In this document: positions 25,117 to 33,198 of the stretch, piece after piece
Numbering within the stretch: position 1 is the stretch's first letter
Layout: each line of letters starts with the position of its first letter
Source: Desulfosarcina ovata subsp. ovata
GTDB lineage: Bacteria; Desulfobacterota; Desulfobacteria; Desulfobacterales; Desulfosarcinaceae
Assembly: GCF_009689005.1 (NCBI RefSeq)
Contig: NZ_AP021879.1
Span: 2,108,001 to 2,172,000, forward strand
DNA length: 64,000 nt
Reading direction: 5' to 3'
Notes under the pieces: model-generated
What the model was told of the DNA's origin: nothing
The model's input: the letters and a program-made list of their open reading frames with translations, nothing else
Database searches by the model: none
Translations under genes and position numbers: made by a program

Positions 25117-26654
25117 TAAACATTCCTGACGCTCGCCACAGCTGTGCGTGACAGTGCTGGTGTTGCCGGAAAAACATCGCCGTACCAAAGGAAATCAGTA
25201 TCCTTGTGCCTTGATCGCCGCCGGGCACTATTCAGTGAGGCCAGAAGCGCACGTGCCGTCTGGGCGATTTGGCTGGGGTCGAGATACGGGTCGCAGACAT
25301 AGCCATCGGTGCCAGCGCCGGCATCGGTAAGGGCATCGCGAAGATTCCAGACATCGATGGCATCTCCCACTGACCCGCTACTGTTCCTCGAGCTGCGAAT
25401 TGTGGTCTCGATGATCTCGCGTGGTCTTAAGCCACCGACCACAAAGGCGTGGTCAATGTTCGCATTGCCGCTCTTGACGATGGAACCGAGCAGCGCAGAC
25501 ATCCCGCCCCCATGCAGCGCGCAGAGAATCGCAAAACTGACGGCTGCATGCTCTCCGCAATGACCGCAACCAACCTGCAGAATGAAGGCGGCATGATCAT
25601 TCAGATTATAAGTATGCATGTCATCCAGCTTGCGGATCACCCGAACGGGAGAAGCCCGCCAGCGGGACTGGTGGATCGAGCCGAAAATGTTCGACATTTG
25701 ATACTGGTAGGCCTCCGTCGTACGGTCCTCGCGGCGCTGGCCCCAGTGATTGGCGGTAATGAGCAACTGGTCGATTCCATTGCGGACCTCGCGAACCACC
25801 TCTAGCTGCCCGCCACCACGGGTATGCCGGGTCCTTCCCTGCCCTACGATATGATTCATCAGGTGGCGTCCTCGGGTGAGGTCTGCATAGTTCAAAAAGT
25901 ATTGCCAGAGATTTCGTTCCCATGTTTCCAGGCACACCTCAATGGTCGGGACCCTTGCCGGCGGGGGCGAGGCATCCCAGGCATTCGCCCGATAGCGCCC
26001 GTATTTATTAACCTTCGAATAGTCACTTGCAACCAGATACTCCGTCACGTTGTTGGCATCCGCGGTCGCAAGATTCTCTTTAACCTTGAGGTAGATGTAA
26101 AGCTTGACACCAGGTGGTCCCGATCCTCCTGAAGGAACGATGTCGAACCCACTGAGCATGGCCGGGATGTCTCTGAGTTGCTGTTCTTCTCTCGCATATC
26201 GGTAGCGACCGCCACTGCGTCGACGAAAAGCCCCCAAAACGGCAGCCTGATCGCTGGGATTGGCAAGATTATTTTCATTGGTCACCGTCTGGCGCATCTC
26301 GTGCAGAATGTGACGGAAAAAAGAGTGATACCAGATCTTCATCGTTACCGTCACGCTGAGGGTGCCACTGTCCTGGGCGTCCAGGATCTCATTCAGGACG
26401 CTGGCATTTACAGGTGGGTTGCGGTAGGTATTGAGTGAAGCACTGAAATACCGATTCCTGCGTGATGCCCGACGTGTCAGGTGATGGACATGCGAACCGG
26501 TGTTGAAGACGATATCCCACTCGAACAAACACTCATTTTCGATTTCGTAGACGTAATCATCATCAGCACTGGCGTGAGCCCCTGGCACCTTATTGCCTTT
26601 GAAAGAGAGCCAAACAGCCGGGCTGATGTTTCCGCTATAGGCAATATGGGTCAT
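25116..26654 (-). CDS. Papain-like (Cys-His-Asp) T6SS effector candidate (module 2)
   Basis: 512 residues, no signal peptide. The first 330 residues are of unknown fold. The C-terminal domain has a papain-like signature: C366 in GCGHCGEHAAVSFAIL, H402 in NIDHAFVVGG and D455 in YVCDPYLDP, with the spacing of thiol proteases and deamidases found at the ends of many bacterial toxins (GxCGE-A ... DHxFV ... xDPx). This supports a protease or glutamine deamidase activity; the target is unknown. Its start overlaps the stop of the OmpA-like gene by four bases (ATGA), and its stop overlaps the start of the lipoprotein gene, so all three are coupled. Confidence 0.72.
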   Translation of the reverse strand: MTHIAYSGNISPAVWLSFKGNKVPGAHASADDDYVYEIENECLFEWDIVFNTGSHVHHLTRRASRRNRYFSASLNTYRNPPVNASVLNEILDAQDSGTLSVTVTMKIWYHSFFRHILHEMRQTVTNENNLANPSDQAAVLGAFRRRSGGRYRYAREEQQLRDIPAMLSGFDIVPSGGSGPPGVKLYIYLKVKENLATADANNVTEYLVASDYSKVNKYGRYRANAWDASPPPARVPTIEVCLETWERNLWQYFLNYADLTRGRHLMNHIVGQGRTRHTRGGGQLEVVREVRNGIDQLLITANHWGQRREDRTTEAYQYQMSNIFGSIHQSRWRASPVRVIRKLDDMHTYNLNDHAAFILQVGCGHCGEHAAVSFAILCALHGGGMSALLGSIVKSGNANIDHAFVVGGLRPREIIETTIRSSRNSSGSVGDAIDVWNLRDALTDAGAGTDGYVCDPYLDPSQIAQTARALLASLNSARRRSRHKDTDFLWYGDVFPATPALSRTAVASVRNV

Positions 26655-27955
26655 GTTGTCCGGCTCCGCTGTGCCTGCCGCCCACCGCCGTAGCCGGGAT
26701 AATGTTCATCAAAGTATTCGAGAAAGCGCCACGGATCGTCGTCTGGGCCTGGATCTGCGGTTTCCGGGTGCCAGGTATCATACTCCTCGTCGTCGGGTGC
26801 ATTGTGTTGATCGCTCAGGTCTTCCTCAATGATACGGATTTCGAACGTCGGCGTGTAGCTATCGTCCGGCGGTTGGCCATCCCACCACTCTGGTCGTAAA
26901 ATCCGGAAAGTTTGCGCACCAGAACCATAAATCCCGCTTGCCTCGGGGCCATCATGCCCCGAACGGATCGTACCGCCGGAAAGATGGTCTGTGATATCCG
27001 GAGGCTGGCTTGTCGAAAAGAACAACAGCTCGACCCGGCGATTCTCAGCACTTCGAAAATTGTCCCGATGCGCATCCTCAATCGGCATCCGTTCTCCGCA
27101 ACCGATGGTTTTGTGATCGGGATCGATGAAGCGCAGGGACTGCCGAAACGCATCAAGTGAATCCACGCTGCTGTCGAGCAGGCGTGCGAGCTCATCCATA
27201 TACAGATCGAAAAAGGCACCCAGGGTTTCCCGGCCAACGGCACCGTCGACCGCGATAGAACGGTCAAAGGCTTCATTGTAGCGGTTCTGAAAGGCGCTTA
27301 TCGCCTGACGGGTTTGTTCTCCGAGGATGTTGTCCACGGGTCCGGGGTCACAATCCCACCCACGTACCTGGGCGTAATGGCTGAGGATGCGCTGGTAATC
27401 CGCGACCTTGGAATGTTGCCGACAAATGGTGACCCACCGCTCCCGATCGCCTTCGAGCAGGGCCAGCACGTTGGCTGCACGGGCATCGGAAAGGGGAAAG
27501 TTGATCGCGTCGTCGCCACTCGTGTCGGTATGGCCGGCAATCAATAGCGCGTAATCCGGGTTTTGCTCCAGGAATCGGTAGGCCACCGCAATCAGAACCA
27601 TGGCGCTGCGTTGCCACGGATCCGCCGGATCTTCAGGTTCCTCCATTTCACCGCTGCGAAAGCGCTGATAGGCCTTCGGTTGATGCCGATCGATATGTGC
27701 CATGGTCGTAGGGTCTTCCCAACGATAGGCTTGGGAGCTGTCATCACCTGGCTCGGAGGGCAAGCAGGGCAGCGTCAGCGCTGAGTTTAAGTGGTAGCTG
27801 AAGTCCTCAAACTCTAAAATGACTGCCGGTGCAAGCGTATCGAGCGTATTGAAAGTTTCACTGTCACGGTGATGCCGCATCACGGGTGCCCGCATGACGT
27901 CTTCGCCAATCGGTGCTGCAATTTGGTAGGTGGCGTGAGTTTGCAGTTGTGCCAT
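26651..27955 (-). CDS. OmpA-like protein with an inserted peptidoglycan-binding domain (module 2)
   Basis: 434 residues, no signal peptide. The OmpA-like fold starts around residue 100 (MVLIAVAYRFLEQNPDYALLIAGHTDTSGDD...LSDARAANVLALL) but its closing strand, NFRSAENRRVELLFF, comes some 140 residues later. Between lies a peptidoglycan-binding-like helix set (CDPGPVDNILGEQTRQAISAFQNRYN...VDGAVGRETLGAFFDLYM). The same interrupted design occurs in the module-1 effector. OmpA-like domains bind diaminopimelate in the cell wall. It is followed, with a 4-bp overlap, by the papain-like gene, so it may hold or position that effector. The acidic C-terminal tail is Pro/Asp-rich. Confidence 0.8.
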   Translation of the reverse strand: MAQLQTHATYQIAAPIGEDVMRAPVMRHHRDSETFNTLDTLAPAVILEFEDFSYHLNSALTLPCLPSEPGDDSSQAYRWEDPTTMAHIDRHQPKAYQRFRSGEMEEPEDPADPWQRSAMVLIAVAYRFLEQNPDYALLIAGHTDTSGDDAINFPLSDARAANVLALLEGDRERWVTICRQHSKVADYQRILSHYAQVRGWDCDPGPVDNILGEQTRQAISAFQNRYNEAFDRSIAVDGAVGRETLGAFFDLYMDELARLLDSSVDSLDAFRQSLRFIDPDHKTIGCGERMPIEDAHRDNFRSAENRRVELLFFSTSQPPDITDHLSGGTIRSGHDGPEASGIYGSGAQTFRILRPEWWDGQPPDDSYTPTFEIRIIEEDLSDQHNAPDDEEYDTWHPETADPGPDDDPWRFLEYFDEHYPGYGGGRQAQRSRTT

Positions 27956-27975
27956 GTCGCTTCCAGATGGGAAAT

Positions 27976-28626
27976 CTATCCGCCAAATTGGGAGATCAAA
28001 GCATCATGCGTGGCATCGTCCAATTCGCCGGTGATTTCCAGGTTGTTATTTTTTTGGAACATTTTTAACGTATTGCAAGTTCGCGGACCCAGGTTACCGT
28101 CGATGGGACCGACATTGTAGCCCAGATTCCATAAGCGGCCCTGAGCACCGCTGATGGTATCGGCTGGATCGAGATCGCCGATTGCCAAGGAAACTTTTCT
28201 CTCCAGATCATCGGTTCGCAGTACGAATTCGCCGGAGCGCGCCGAAGGTGGTAAGGTCACCTCTAAACGCCCATCACTATCGGTTTGTCCATTGATCGTC
28301 TGCCCCTCGATAGTAAGCGTGTAGGCCGTATTGGCGCAAGGTTCTCCTAAATCGAGCAGCCGCAAGCGCAATCGCACCGGTATATCGTGTTTTCGAAAAC
28401 GGTGCCGCTGCTCGGTGCCACCAGTTTCACTTTTTAAATCGACTGGTCGCACCACCACACTGTCGCCAGGCAACAGCGCATTGGGATTCTGTCGACGCTG
28501 GCGCAGATCAGCGTTGTTGTCATCGTACCAGATGGTCTTCCAAGGCAGGCCGGCCTCGGCTGCGATGGACGAGATACACTCGCCCGCCTGCACGCGATGG
28601 ACATGGTTATCGGACTGGCTTTGCAT
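27976..28626 (-). CDS. LysM / beta-sandwich / peptidoglycan-binding protein, paralogue 2
   Basis: 216 residues from the ATG at 28626 (MQSQSDNHVHRVQ); the open frame reaches a TTG at 28659. LysM: HRVQAGECISSIAAEAGLPW...QNPNALLPGDSVVVRPV. Beta-sandwich: HRFRKHDIPVRLRLRLLDLGEP...GQTDSDGRLEVTLPPSA. Peptidoglycan-binding: LAIGDLDPADTISGAQGRLWNLGYNVGPIDG...FQKNNNLEITGELD. It heads module 2, 20 bp before the OmpA-like gene. The gap on its upstream side (28627-28987) carries scars of the DUF6931-like gene and of PAAR. Confidence 0.88.
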   Translation of the reverse strand: MQSQSDNHVHRVQAGECISSIAAEAGLPWKTIWYDDNNADLRQRRQNPNALLPGDSVVVRPVDLKSETGGTEQRHRFRKHDIPVRLRLRLLDLGEPCANTAYTLTIEGQTINGQTDSDGRLEVTLPPSARSGEFVLRTDDLERKVSLAIGDLDPADTISGAQGRLWNLGYNVGPIDGNLGPRTCNTLKMFQKNNNLEITGELDDATHDALISQFGG

Positions 28627-28782
28627 TGCTATTTTTTCCCGCTTAAACACGCTGAACAAAGGGAAGGAAAGAGAAGTCGTTTATTCTTCTCACTTTCGTT
28701 CTCGACTTAAAATATGGACAATACCGGTCGTCGTTAGCCCAAATTACCATCCCGTTTCCACAAACGACAGCCCGATCTGATC

Positions 28783-28810
28783 TACACAAACCCCGGCACC
28801 GTTTCGGCCA
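28783..28810 (-). pseudogene. Scar of the 3' end of the DUF6931-like gene
   Basis: 28 nt are identical to 33200-33227, the last codons of the gene at 33199-33978; on the minus strand they read LAETVPGFV and a stop, preceded by Arg-Met-Pro where the intact gene has Gly-Met-Lys. The identity ends at the frame's stop codon. It sits just upstream of LysM paralogue 2, the same relative position the intact gene has to LysM paralogue 1. Confidence 0.8.
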
Positions 28811-28920
28811 ATGGCATCCGCCTGCATTCGACTCAGGGGTATCAACCTCTAGTGGTCTATGAAAAAGAGCTATATCGAGATGCCGCTTTATCCAGTTTCC
28901 GTTTTTACTTAACCGCTACA

Positions 28921-28956
28921 ATGCACCGTTGTATCGCCCATGCATGTGGCCGGCAT
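28921..28956 (-). pseudogene. Scar of a PAAR gene
   Basis: 30 of 36 nt match the PAAR gene around 34125-34160, all six differences being transitions. On the minus strand it reads MPATCMGDTTVH against MPAARMGDATAH in the intact gene, then runs into a stop. With the scar at 28783-28810 it preserves the order PAAR, DUF6931, LysM seen at 34.4-32.2 kb. Confidence 0.72.
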
Positions 28957-28987
28957 CCGCCAATTATTCAACTGTCAACCATTATGC

Positions 28988-29593
28988 CTATTTAGCATTA
29001 TTTATTAGCTTTTCCAGAAACTTCATCTTGTTCCATTCATTTGGCAGCGCAGTCTCTTCTTTATTCCAAAGGGGTTTGTACGCATTAAAGAATGCAGCAA
29101 GGAGAATTTTGTGGTCAGGTGTGGAAATTCGATGCGCTAAATCGGGATGGTTTTCAAACGGAAAACCAAGCTTCGCTACACGAGGTTCCCATCTAAACCC
29201 CACATTAGGCAGATCCTGTAGTGTGATCTCTATACCATCAGCTTCTATCGTAACCATAGGATCGTAAATAACCACAGGCTTGTAATTTTCTGCAAAGGCT
29301 GCAATGGCCAAACGGGCATTGTTGCGCCATTTTATTGTCAATGTTTCCCCATACGATTGTTTGATATTTCCATCAGGTCCTGTATATCCATAGGCAAAAT
29401 CAAAGACGCCTGATTTATGGGTATAAGCTTCAGCATAAAAAACCGCACCTTGTATAGGGCTACCGTTAGAATTTTTGATTACCGCATTTAAAGTTTTGCT
29501 ATTTTGGTAGTTGATGGTTTCAAAGCCGTTACAATTTCCAAGTGCTATCGCTAGCAATGATACCAGAGCAATAGTAAATATCGATATTTTCAC
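28988..29593 (-). CDS. Putative lipoprotein, immunity candidate for the module-1 effector
   Basis: 201 residues from a GTG at 29593 that overlaps the effector's TGA (GTGA), with CAGGAGA about nine bases upstream. The signal peptide is clear: VKISIFTIALVSLLAIALGNC, with ALGNC as lipobox. The mature part has a beta-sandwich-like half (KTLNAVIKNSNGSPIQGAVFYAEAY...YGYTGPDGNIKQSYG) similar in style to carboxypeptidase-regulatory/transthyretin folds, then a helical end (KILLAAFFNAYKPLW). Coupling to a peptidase-type effector and export to the periplasm fit an immunity role; this is inference. An upstream in-frame start at 29650 would hide the signal peptide and is less likely. Confidence 0.75.
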   Translation of the reverse strand: MKISIFTIALVSLLAIALGNCNGFETINYQNSKTLNAVIKNSNGSPIQGAVFYAEAYTHKSGVFDFAYGYTGPDGNIKQSYGETLTIKWRNNARLAIAAFAENYKPVVIYDPMVTIEADGIEITLQDLPNVGFRWEPRVAKLGFPFENHPDLAHRISTPDHKILLAAFFNAYKPLWNKEETALPNEWNKMKFLEKLINNAK

Positions 29594-32067
29594 AATGCTG
29601 AATCTCCTGAAAACATTGAGTCTTTTGGATAAATAGGAATGAAAGTGCATTCATCAACGGAGGTGATCAGGTCAACGATATCCCCTCCGGCTGATTTCCA
29701 TTTGTTCCAGTGCGCGGTTTGAGAATCGACATCGTTGCCAACTGGCGCGAATTCGTAGTTTACACCAGGAGTGCGCTGTGCACGAATGACTTCTGCATCT
29801 CCACCAGAGTTATTGAAAAAGAAACGATTACCATCGTAACCAACAATGGTTTTCCAATGCAGGCTCCACACATTATATTCTTCCTCGACTAGTACCATAA
29901 CGGGTACACCTGCTTGTATCCAAAGTTTTAGAAGTTTTATGGCGCGAGGGCGACTAAGCTCCTCTGCATCATTATCGCGTGCATTCATTTTGAATTTATG
30001 GGCCGCGTTAACGATATCAGCGGGCGTTCGTGCTCCATTGATAGTATCATCGACGTTGCCGGGTTTTGCGTATAATGCTCCGTCCTTACGGGAAGGATTG
30101 TTTGTATACGGCATCCAATAGTTCATAACGAATGAAAAGCTGTATGCTCCGCAATTATTGGTTAGCCCCTGGCTTTGATAGCAAATGTCACCTGGCAGCA
30201 AACATCTAACGGGTGGTGCCGGAAGCGTATCAATTGCCGAATCAGGTTGATCAGAAGACGGCAGTGCTAAAAGTAAGTCGACGAGTGCTTGGTTGTAGAG
30301 ATGGTGCCCGGGAAAATCGTGGTTCTTACCAGACGGTGCGATTTCGTTGTAGGATCCCACATGTAAGTCACCATAAGGGCCATAGTGAATAAGGTGCAAT
30401 TTAGCTTTATCAGATGGTAAAGCCGATAATGTTCCAGCCCACATCGCATTACCTCCAGGATTTCCCAAATGCACTAGTTCACTTGAATCAGGAATGTTTC
30501 CTAACCATTGCTCCTGCCGCTCTTTCTCGCGATAGCTGCCATATGGAAAAAAGCCGAACCCTCCTTTTTTCAACGGAAGTAGTTTACCTATTTTATAATT
30601 ATCTTTCCATTCCGACATGGTTACAGCATCCGGCCGTACACCATCAACGCGTGGACCTCGAACAATGGCCCAGTCGTTTTGATCCCATATATTTAGCTCC
30701 AATTTTCCATCTGGACCTCTTGGAGCAGATAATGGGCCAAGGAGAGGGAGGCCGGATTTATCCTTTTTAAACCATTTCCCTTGATCCAAGCTAAGCAGAT
30801 CTCCTCTATGGCTAAAATAAAAATAGGCCTCACGATCACATTCCATGACCAAAATTTCATTGTTTCCGGGATCATGGAGTTTTCCTTCTTCGATGGTGTA
30901 ACGCTGTACCCGATCCAATTGATCCGAGCCGGGTACAAAGTGGGCAACATAAGCCCATAATGAGTGCATTCTTACATAATTAGACGCCCCAGGCTGTTCA
31001 ATTGTGAATAATGTTGGAAGACACTCCATGGCCACAATTTCGCCTCGTTCGCATGGTGACTGGCTTGCCAATCGGTCATAGAATCTACACGCGAATGTGT
31101 CATGACTGGTCTCATATTCCCTGCGGTCTTTTTGGAGACTTCTACGTTTTTGGTGGTCTGACCAAAATCTTTTTTGGCAATCTCCTATGCCATCTTTTGC
31201 ACGAGGGCAAGGCCAATGTTCAACAGCGATTTTTACGCCCGGTTGAAACAAATATATTAATACTCTACGATTCGACGCGTTTTCCCGGTTTCGTTCAGAC
31301 TTGTCACTATCTTGTTGGTAACGCTGATTTTCTGATATTGAAAACAACAAACGGGGATTAAATTCACTACAACCCTGGTAGTCCGCTTTGCCGTGGGGAT
31401 CGCTACCTTGGCCAAGAAAGTCTTTTTTATCTAACATAAATGGTTTTTTGTTATATTCATCCCTGCAGATATGATCCATATAAAGCTTAAATAGTTTTTG
31501 GCGGGTTGATGAACAGGGATTTCCACTTTCCATAAGACCATGGTCTTTCTGGAATTTTTTTAGTATTTCACGTCCATGATCATCTAGTTTATTACCTTCG
31601 GGGATGGGACCATACATAAGGGTGTTTAATATGGTAATAATCGAGCGATCTTGCCAGTTATCAGATCCCTCAGGATTAGAATACAATTGTTCCCACATAT
31701 TGATATCACGGATCAATACCGCATAAACCGTTTGTGCTCGGCGGCCACTAAGCTTTTTGTTATAGCTATCATTCCCAACTGGATCGGCATGGCCAAAAAC
31801 AGTAAGCGGCGCATCCGGGTGGGCATTTACGAGAACTGCTAGGTTAGACAGCTCATCTTTTGCGTCCGGTAAAAGGAACGACGAATCAAACGCAAAACGT
31901 AAATTGTCCAGCCTCCAGCAAGCTCTAGGCACAAGAGAAGCTTTTATTGTGTTAAATTCTCCACTTAAAGACGGTGCAATTTTAACTTCACAAAGCCTGA
32001 GGGTTGGATGAGTAGCACTAATGCCCCCGCCGGAAGTAGTGTAATATTCAGGTGATTTATCGACCAT
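29590..32067 (-). CDS. OmpA-like / C39-like cysteine peptidase effector candidate (module 1)
   Basis: 825 residues, no signal peptide. Residues 50-275 are an OmpA-like domain (LRFAFDSSFLLPDAKDEL, FGHADPVGNDSYNKKLSGRRAQ) interrupted by a peptidoglycan-binding-like insert (about 160-200, GREILKKFQKDHGLMESG) and closed by NRENASNRRVLIYLF. Residues about 340-600 are of unknown fold. Residues 620-800 carry a papain-like/C39-like peptidase: C639 in TNNCGAYSF, H737 in SLHWKTIVGYDG, N752/N753 in FFFNNSGGD. That triad suits an amidase or peptidase, and the OmpA and wall-binding parts suggest peptidoglycan as the site of action. The gene is strikingly AT-rich (19 G/C of 60 at 30541-30600). Confidence 0.8.
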   Translation of the reverse strand: MVDKSPEYYTTSGGGISATHPTLRLCEVKIAPSLSGEFNTIKASLVPRACWRLDNLRFAFDSSFLLPDAKDELSNLAVLVNAHPDAPLTVFGHADPVGNDSYNKKLSGRRAQTVYAVLIRDINMWEQLYSNPEGSDNWQDRSIITILNTLMYGPIPEGNKLDDHGREILKKFQKDHGLMESGNPCSSTRQKLFKLYMDHICRDEYNKKPFMLDKKDFLGQGSDPHGKADYQGCSEFNPRLLFSISENQRYQQDSDKSERNRENASNRRVLIYLFQPGVKIAVEHWPCPRAKDGIGDCQKRFWSDHQKRRSLQKDRREYETSHDTFACRFYDRLASQSPCERGEIVAMECLPTLFTIEQPGASNYVRMHSLWAYVAHFVPGSDQLDRVQRYTIEEGKLHDPGNNEILVMECDREAYFYFSHRGDLLSLDQGKWFKKDKSGLPLLGPLSAPRGPDGKLELNIWDQNDWAIVRGPRVDGVRPDAVTMSEWKDNYKIGKLLPLKKGGFGFFPYGSYREKERQEQWLGNIPDSSELVHLGNPGGNAMWAGTLSALPSDKAKLHLIHYGPYGDLHVGSYNEIAPSGKNHDFPGHHLYNQALVDLLLALPSSDQPDSAIDTLPAPPVRCLLPGDICYQSQGLTNNCGAYSFSFVMNYWMPYTNNPSRKDGALYAKPGNVDDTINGARTPADIVNAAHKFKMNARDNDAEELSRPRAIKLLKLWIQAGVPVMVLVEEEYNVWSLHWKTIVGYDGNRFFFNNSGGDAEVIRAQRTPGVNYEFAPVGNDVDSQTAHWNKWKSAGGDIVDLITSVDECTFIPIYPKDSMFSGDSAL

Positions 32068-32171
32068 TTTGGGAACAGTTCTTTCAATAGGACCTTAAAG
32101 TAAGGTAAAGTTTTTCGCTATGATTATTGCATTTAAAAATAAAATGGCTCTTTTAAACATTATTACATTCT

Positions 32172-32798
32172 TTAACATCCATAGATTTTAACTATTTTAG
32201 CTTGTGTTTTTGGTCCGCATATACCATCTACAAACAAATTATTATCGCATTGAAATTCTTCAACTGCAGATAAAAAGCTTTGATCAGATTCTTTATCGTT
32301 ATTATCAGGATAATAACCCAAATTAATGAGTCGCTCTTTTTGACCACTGACTTCTGTAATTGGGTCGAGGCTGCCAATTAACAAATCATACTGGGTATCG
32401 AAAATCGCCAGAGTTCCCTTTGTTATCTTGTGCGAAATAGGTTGAATTATTTTTCCTTCAATATCAGTAATGTGTGAAAATTTTTTTTCCTCTATCGTTA
32501 TCGAACATTCAGTATTAGAAATGGGAGCATTGTCTTCATTTTTAATAACAATATTAATTGACAGAGGCACCTTTTTAACTATGAATCGATGCCGTTGCTC
32601 GGTTGTAATGTCAATAGTGTTTGTTATATATTCGGGTAAATAAATTTGGTCGCCTGGAAAAAGAATATTTGGATTTTTTCTTGATTTTTTTAACTCTGTA
32701 TTATTAGAATCTTCCCAAATTTTTTTATAGTTTAGAAAATGATAACTTGTCGCAATACCCACAAGATGTTCACCTTGTTTAACGATATGTTTAGGCAT
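32172..32798 (-). CDS. LysM / beta-sandwich / peptidoglycan-binding protein, paralogue 1
   Basis: 208 residues with the shared plan: LysM (HIVKQGEHLVGIATSYHFLNYKKIW...RKNPNILFPGDQIYLPEYI), beta-sandwich (HRFIVKKVPLSINIVIKNEDNAPISN...ITDIEGKIIQPISH), peptidoglycan-binding (LIGSLDPITEVSGQKERLINLGYYPDNN...FQCDNNLFVDGICG). It is the first LysM gene after vgrG-PAAR and the most AT-rich gene in the window (16 G/C of 60 at 32641-32700), so it and the effector behind it probably came from another genome. Its start is a clean ATG (MPKHIVKQGEH). Confidence 0.88.
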   Translation of the reverse strand: MPKHIVKQGEHLVGIATSYHFLNYKKIWEDSNNTELKKSRKNPNILFPGDQIYLPEYITNTIDITTEQRHRFIVKKVPLSINIVIKNEDNAPISNTECSITIEEKKFSHITDIEGKIIQPISHKITKGTLAIFDTQYDLLIGSLDPITEVSGQKERLINLGYYPDNNDKESDQSFLSAVEEFQCDNNLFVDGICGPKTQAKIVKIYGC

Positions 32799-32878
32799 AA
32801 TAGTTTCTTTTCAAGCATTCCTTTGAGCTTACCATGCATTGGTTCTTCATGCCTTCAGGGCTTTCCCGAGGGAAAAAC

Positions 32879-33048
32879 CGGCCTTGATCATCGTTTCGGC
32901 CACATATGTCGTCGCGCTCCCACGCTGAAGCGTGGGAGCGCCGTGCTAATTCCTGCTGGAATAGGGTTTCCCACGCTTCAGCGTAGGAACCAGGGTTCCT
33001 TTTGGTGCTTTCCAAATTGTTGCCTGGCCGAAACGATGATCAAGGCCG
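32879..33048. repeat. 170-bp inverted-repeat element with internal palindromes
   Basis: Perfect 24-bp terminal inverted repeats (32879-32902 and 33025-33048; each contains TTGATCATCGTTTCGG). Inside are a perfect palindrome with 13-bp arms (GCGCTCCCACGCT, 32914-32941) and a second imperfect one around 32969-32990. It encodes nothing. It resembles a MITE or a composite REP element and sits exactly between the DUF6931-like gene and LysM paralogue 1, i.e. at the border of the LysM array. Confidence 0.75.
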
Positions 33049-33198
33049 AAAAACCTATTTCTAACCGGATCGAAAATAGAACCTTTCCGCGTCTACCCCT
33101 AAAAATGGATACGCAATGACAGAGTTCCCGTCCGGTTTGCGCAAAGGGCAACCCGGAGCTATCACGATTACTCGGTTCATGTCTTAGACGAGGTTAAT

